From: JANWKA01 sp035533815
Lineage (GTDB): Bacteria; Bacteroidota; Bacteroidia; Chitinophagales; Chitinophagaceae
Reading direction: 5' to 3'
Assembly: GCA_035533815.1 (NCBI GenBank)
Contig: DATLTB010000147.1
Coordinates: 1 to 28,431 of the forward strand
DNA: 28,431 nucleotides
In this document: piece after piece, positions 25,333 to 28,431 of the stretch
Layout: each line of letters opens with the position of its first letter
Position numbering within the stretch: position 1 is the stretch's first letter
Notes under the pieces: generated by a model
Told to the model about the DNA's origin: nothing
The model's input: the letters and a program-made list of their open reading frames with translations, nothing else
Databases searched by the model: none
Position numbers and translations under genes: made by a program

Positions 25333-25339
25333 TCCGGTA

Positions 25340-25370
25340 CAAAAACAAAAGGCACCCCGCAACGGGTGCC
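25340..25370 (-). terminator. Intrinsic terminator after the zinc-ribbon gene
   Basis: GGCACCC (25351-25357) and GGGTGCC (25364-25370) form a perfect 7-bp stem with a 6-base loop. On the minus strand it is followed by TTTTGTTTTTG. It lies 34 bases after the stop of the zinc-ribbon gene and just before the proposed TTG start of the TPR gene. Confidence 0.8.
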
Positions 25371-25403
25371 CGAAAGATTCTCTCCCTGCCGCTCCCGCCG
25401 GGT

Positions 25404-26159
25404 TCAGCTTATTTTCACAGTAGTATCCAGGTCGTTGTCCACTACGATGCGTCCGCAATGTTCGCATACGATAATCTTTTTACGCTGCCGGATTTCGGCC
25501 TGGCGCTGGGGGGGAATATTGTTGAAGCAACCTCCACAGGAATCCCTGACGATGGACACCACAGCCAGGCCATTGCGATAGGTTTTACGAATTTTTTCAT
25601 AGGCAGCCAATAGCCGGGGTTCTACTTTAGCCCTGGCTTCCTCCGAATGCTTGTGATACTGTTTTTCTTCCTTTTCGGTCTCAGCGATGATCTTTTCAAG
25701 TTCTGCTTTCTTATGGTTCAGATTCGTTTCCTTTCCTTCAATCCCCGCTTTGGCGGCTTCCAGGGTCCTGCTCTTTTCCTTGATTTCCTCGGTAGCGTCC
25801 TTAATATGCTTTTCCGAAAGCCGGATATCCAGGGTCTGCATTTCTATTTCCTTTCCGATAGCCTCAAATTCCCGGTTATTTTTAACATTGGTCTGCTGTT
25901 TCTCATATTTTTTGATCAAGGCTTCGGCGTCCTTGACCGCTGTTTTCTTGGTGTTAATGAAATCCTGAATGCTTTTGATTTCCTCTTCCACATTACCGAG
26001 GCGGGTATTCAGTCCGGCCACTTCATCTTCCAGGTCCTTCACTTCAATGGGCAATTCTCCCTTCAGTACCTGGATACCGTCCAGCCTGCTGTCCATTTTT
26101 TGGAGGGTCAGGATAGAGATCAATTTTTCTTCAACGGAATATTCCTTAACTGTGGCCAT
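25404..26159 (-). CDS. Coiled-coil protein with C4-type zinc ribbon (zf-RING_7 family)
   Basis: 251 residues. Residues about 30-180 form a long charged coiled coil (for example LEDEVAGLNTRLGNVEEEIK and the AELEKIIAETEKEEKQYHK stretch). The C-terminal zinc ribbon has two Cys pairs, C208/C211 (SCGGC) and C232/C235 (CEHC), with NNIPPQ between them as in this family. Relatives in other phyla include CdsZ-type proteins linked to nucleic-acid or secretion processes, but no function is established for the Bacteroidota form. Its ATG is directly adjacent to the stop of the Nif3-family gene (no intervening base), so translation is probably coupled, a pairing I recall as common in this phylum. Confidence 0.93.
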   Translation of the reverse strand: MATVKEYSVEEKLISILTLQKMDSRLDGIQVLKGELPIEVKDLEDEVAGLNTRLGNVEEEIKSIQDFINTKKTAVKDAEALIKKYEKQQTNVKNNREFEAIGKEIEMQTLDIRLSEKHIKDATEEIKEKSRTLEAAKAGIEGKETNLNHKKAELEKIIAETEKEEKQYHKHSEEARAKVEPRLLAAYEKIRKTYRNGLAVVSIVRDSCGGCFNNIPPQRQAEIRQRKKIIVCEHCGRIVVDNDLDTTVKIS

Positions 26160-27257
26160 TTAGTATAAATAGTTTACCGGATTAGTATTAATTGCAGATT
26201 TGCGAGGTGCAAAATTAGGGAATTTCCCGTTCAAAACCTGATAAAGCAGCTCAATCGTGAACTGTTCACTTTCATAATGACCGATATCTGCGATAACCAA
26301 TTGGTTATCAGCATCAAAAAATTCATGGTATTTGAAATCCCCCGTGATGAACATGTCTGCTCCGCTGTGTATGGCTTTTTGAAGGAGGAAGGCCCCGGAA
26401 CCTCCGCATAAGGCCACTTTTTTAACCGGCTTCCCCCGTATAGCAGTATATCGGATACAAGGGGTTTTCAGGATCTTTTGCAACATTTTCAGGAAATCCA
26501 TTTCAGGTATGGAAGCAGGCAATTCACCGGTCATCCCGGATCCGTATCCGGCAGCCTGATTGGCCAGGGACAAAATATCATAGGCTGGTTCCTCATAGGG
26601 ATGATGGGCAAGCAGGGCTCCGATCACTGCCTGCTCCAGGTGGCCTGGAAAAACCACCTCGATCCTGGTCTCGGCTCCCTGGTACCTTTCCCCGGACTTG
26701 CCCAGGAATGGGGAACTGCCTTCCTGGCCAAGAAAAGTGCCTGCACCTTCCGTATTGAAGCTGCATTCCCGGTAATTACCGATATGCCCGGCTCCGGCTG
26801 AGAATAAGGCCTCCCTTACCTGGGCCGCCTCAGCTGGTGGGACAAAAGTGTACAGCTTTTTAAGGATCCCGGACATGGGAGACAGGATTTTCCGGTTAAC
26901 CAGTCCCAGCTTGTCGCCGATTATCCGGTTCACCCCATCCAACACGTTATCCAGATTCGTGTGTGCGGCATAAATGGCAATATGTTCCCGAATAGCCCGG
27001 ATGAGGATCCGCTCCACATAATTGCCACCGGTAAGCTTTTTAATTCCCCTGAAAATGACCGGATGATGGGCAATGATAAGATTGCACCCGGTGTTGACCG
27101 CTTCTTCCAGCACCTGTTCCGTAACATCCAGGGTAATCAGGGCACCCGTCAGTTCCTGTTCCGGATCAGCGGTGATCCAACCGGCATTGTCATAAGTTTC
27201 CTGGTATTCCAGGGGGGCCAGCGCTTCCAGGGGACGGATAAATTCATGTATTTTCAT
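26160..27257 (-). CDS. Nif3-like dinuclear metal-centre protein (DUF34)
   Basis: 365 residues, the long form with an inserted PII-like domain. Metal ligands are visible in IIAHHPVIF (His64, His65), AAHTNLDNVLDG (His99, Asp103) and, in the C-terminal half, ADIGHYESEQF (His and Glu). The middle (about 125-230) matches the insert, with KKLYTFVPPAEAAQVREALF and GAGHIGNYRECSFNTEG. Family members are hexameric; GTP cyclohydrolase-like or metal-handling roles have been suggested but the physiological role is unsettled. It is followed immediately by the zinc-ribbon gene. Upstream, an IS110-type element has inserted or lies next to it, leaving about 120 bases; TTTATTTG (27312-27305, minus) is a 7 of 8 match to the -7 box. 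Confidence 0.95.
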   Translation of the reverse strand: MKIHEFIRPLEALAPLEYQETYDNAGWITADPEQELTGALITLDVTEQVLEEAVNTGCNLIIAHHPVIFRGIKKLTGGNYVERILIRAIREHIAIYAAHTNLDNVLDGVNRIIGDKLGLVNRKILSPMSGILKKLYTFVPPAEAAQVREALFSAGAGHIGNYRECSFNTEGAGTFLGQEGSSPFLGKSGERYQGAETRIEVVFPGHLEQAVIGALLAHHPYEEPAYDILSLANQAAGYGSGMTGELPASIPEMDFLKMLQKILKTPCIRYTAIRGKPVKKVALCGGSGAFLLQKAIHSGADMFITGDFKYHEFFDADNQLVIADIGHYESEQFTIELLYQVLNGKFPNFAPRKSAINTNPVNYLY

Positions 27258-27313
27258 GGCATTTAATAAAAAGATCGTATGTATGAATTAGCTCTTTGAT
27301 TTAGCAAATAAAA

Positions 27314-27380
27314 ATGAGTTCCTGTAAAAGTGTAAATTAATAGTTCAATCATCTATTAACACTTAAAAACAAGAACTCAT
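27314..27380 (+). promoter_or_regulatory. Long hairpin covering the IS110 transposase start codon
   Basis: ATGAGTTC (27314-27321) pairs perfectly with GAACTCAT (27373-27380). Inside are three further helices: 27323-27325 with 27369-27371, AAGTGT (27328-27333) with ACACTT (27359-27364), and TAATAG (27338-27343) with CTATTA (27353-27358), closing a 9-base loop. In all 23 base pairs. The first two bases of the transposase ATG (27379-27380) are in the outer stem, so translation from a read-through transcript would be blocked. It may instead be part of the element's non-coding RNA. Confidence 0.65.
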
Positions 27381-28431
27381 GAGACAAATTAATCAATTAA
27401 ATTTTGCCGGCAAAACCATTTATTGCGGCGCTGACGTCCACAAAGCCTCCTGGTCCATCTGTCTGATGATGGATGACCGGGTATTGAAACGATTTTCCCA
27501 GCCGCCTATGGTGGAAGCCCTGGAAAAGACCTTGAAGGGGCAATATCCGGGAGCCAGGTACGAGGTCGCCTATGAGGCAGGCTTTTGCGGTTTCAGTCCC
27601 CAACGCAATATGGCTGATCGTGGGATTGATTGTATGGTTGTAAATCCTTCAGATGTACCCACTATGGACAAGGAAAAACAGCAAAAGTCCGATCCTGTGG
27701 ACTGCGGTAAACTAGCCCGGTGTCTGAGTGCAGGTATGCTTACACCTCTCCATATTCCCTCGGTCCAGCAGCAGGATGATCGCTGTATTATCCGTAATTA
27801 CCTGCAATTCGTCAAAGATCAAACCCGATGCAAAAACCGGATCACCAGCGCCCTGTACTTCCAAGGCATTGCTCCCCGGATGGAAGATGATACCGAAAGG
27901 GCATCCTATTGGTCCAAAAACTATATCAGATGGCTTAAACACCTTCCCATGGCTACTTCCCAGGCACGTAAATCTCTGGATCTTTTGATTCAAAGCTATG
28001 AATACACCCGGGAGCAAGTGCTTCAAACTACCAGGGAGCTGCGTAAATTGGCTCTGGAAGATCGTTATATGGACCAGATAGCCCTGATACGCAGTGTACC
28101 GGGCATAGGCCAGATCGGTGCCTTGCTGTTTTTGACAGAAATAGGGGATTTTAATCGGTTTAAGGGTATTGACAAGCTTTGCAGCTTTATTGGGCTAATC
28201 CCCAATACCCAATCAAGTGGTGAGCATAACAGGGCTTCAGATCTGACCCACAGGGGTCATGCGAAGCTTAGGGAGATACTCATAGAAGCTAGCTGGAAGG
28301 CAATCCGTCTGGATCCGGCTATGACCCTCGCTTTTTCCAACTATACCAAGAAGATGAAAAAAAATCAGGCTATCATCAAAATAGCCAAGAAGCTATTGTC
28401 CAGGATAAATTACGTGATGAAACACCAGACG
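27379..28431 (+). CDS. IS110-family transposase (cut by window end)
   Basis: 351 codons are open to the window edge, translated by hand from the ATG at 27379. The N-terminal RuvC-like DEDD domain shows Asp19 (GADVHKASW), Glu66 (YEAGFCGF), and Asp105 and Asp108 (KSDPVDCGKLAR). The C-terminal Transposase_20 domain has SVPGIGQIGALLFLTEIGDF (239-258) with LCSFIGLIPNTQSSGEHNRA, including the likely catalytic Ser280, and HRGHAKLREILIEASW. IS110 recombinases are directed to target and donor by an element-encoded bridge (seek) RNA. Length so far fits a family of about 330-420 residues, so only a short C-terminal tail should be missing. No frameshift is present, so the copy may be active. Confidence 0.94.
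   Translation, partial: MRQINQLNFAGKTIYCGADVHKASWSICLMMDDRVLKRFSQPPMVEALEKTLKGQYPGARYEVAYEAGFCGFSPQRNMADRGIDCMVVNPSDVPTMDKEKQQKSDPVDCGKLARCLSAGMLTPLHIPSVQQQDDRCIIRNYLQFVKDQTRCKNRITSALYFQGIAPRMEDDTERASYWSKNYIRWLKHLPMATSQARKSLDLLIQSYEYTREQVLQTTRELRKLALEDRYMDQIALIRSVPGIGQIGALLFLTEIGDFNRFKGIDKLCSFIGLIPNTQSSGEHNRASDLTHRGHAKLREILIEASWKAIRLDPAMTLAFSNYTKKMKKNQAIIKIAKKLLSRINYVMKHQT

Larger units (their letters stand above)
27314..28431 (+). mobile_element. IS110-family insertion sequence, left part (cut by window end)
   Basis: Identified by its DEDD transposase. IS110-type elements lack classical terminal inverted repeats and make no or short target duplications, so the left end cannot be placed from one copy; it lies between the Nif3-family start (27257) and the transposase ATG (27379), and 27314 is only the start of the hairpin. 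At most about 121 bases of non-coding left end are available. The right end is outside the window. Confidence 0.75.

Noticed and set aside
1..28431. tRNA, rRNA, riboswitch or CRISPR array
   Set aside because: Reading both strands of the intergenic regions showed no cloverleaf-like sequence, no repeat-spacer pattern and no known riboswitch core; a covariance-model search would be needed to exclude divergent RNAs.

Overview
The window is chromosomal DNA from a member of the Bacteroidota, most likely the Chitinophagales/Sphingobacteriales side of the phylum. The evidence is a SusC/SusD outer-membrane pair, a protein with a gliding-motility-type C-terminal (type IX secretion) domain, Bacteroidota families such as head-GIN DUF2807, DUF2795 and DUF3467, and several copies of the phylum's TAnnTTTG -7 promoter box. 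Two of these have a TTG exactly 19 bases upstream. Most genes are ordinary housekeeping genes, and the left and right end genes are cut by the window.

Layout. 1-1496 (-): N-terminal half of 2-oxoglutarate dehydrogenase E1 (sucA), with a perfect 14-bp inverted repeat inside it. 1743-3764 (+): secreted PKD/CHU_C protein. 3860-4150 (+): ribosomal protein S20 with a consensus promoter. 4200-4931 (-): head-GIN (DUF2807) envelope protein. 5045-7898 (+): guaA followed by a type 1 periplasmic-binding-protein-fold lipoprotein. 10696-7904 (-): DUF3467 protein, Ldh_2-family dehydrogenase and aspartate kinase in tandem. 16396-10778 (-): SusC, SusD and a third lipoprotein, ending in a clear intrinsic terminator and preceded by about 300 bases of very A+T-rich DNA. 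18424-16694 (-): trpS and a deoxynucleoside kinase. 18600-20200 (+): gatC, a MacB/LolD-type ABC ATPase and PduO-type cobalamin adenosyltransferase. 20846-20187 (-): LolD-like ATPase, overlapping pduO tail to tail. 20948-21169 (+): DUF2795 acidic protein with a consensus promoter. 22002-21190 (-): fabI. 23756-22104 (-): recN. 25332-23848 (-): TPR-like exported protein. 27257-25404 (-): Nif3-family protein and coiled-coil zinc-ribbon protein, ending in an intrinsic terminator. 27379-28431 (+): IS110-family transposase, cut by the window end, with a long hairpin over its start codon.

How the genes work together. The window holds pieces of central metabolism (OGDH E1, GMP synthesis, aspartate-family amino acids, fatty-acid elongation, B12 activation, deoxynucleoside salvage), translation (S20, TrpS, GatC), repair (RecN) and envelope function (SusCD, LolD-like ATPases, lipoproteins). 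The SusCD trio has no carbohydrate-active enzyme, sigma factor or anti-sigma factor beside it, so its substrate cannot be inferred here.

I did not find an obvious new defence or biosynthetic system. The most interesting signals are the hairpin occluding the IS110 transposase start codon (and whether it belongs to a bridge/seek RNA), the intragenic palindrome in sucA, the apparently leaderless guaA promoter, a promoter box built into the terminator of the upstream operon, and the non-ATG start of the TPR gene just after a terminator. No tRNA, rRNA or CRISPR array was recognised.
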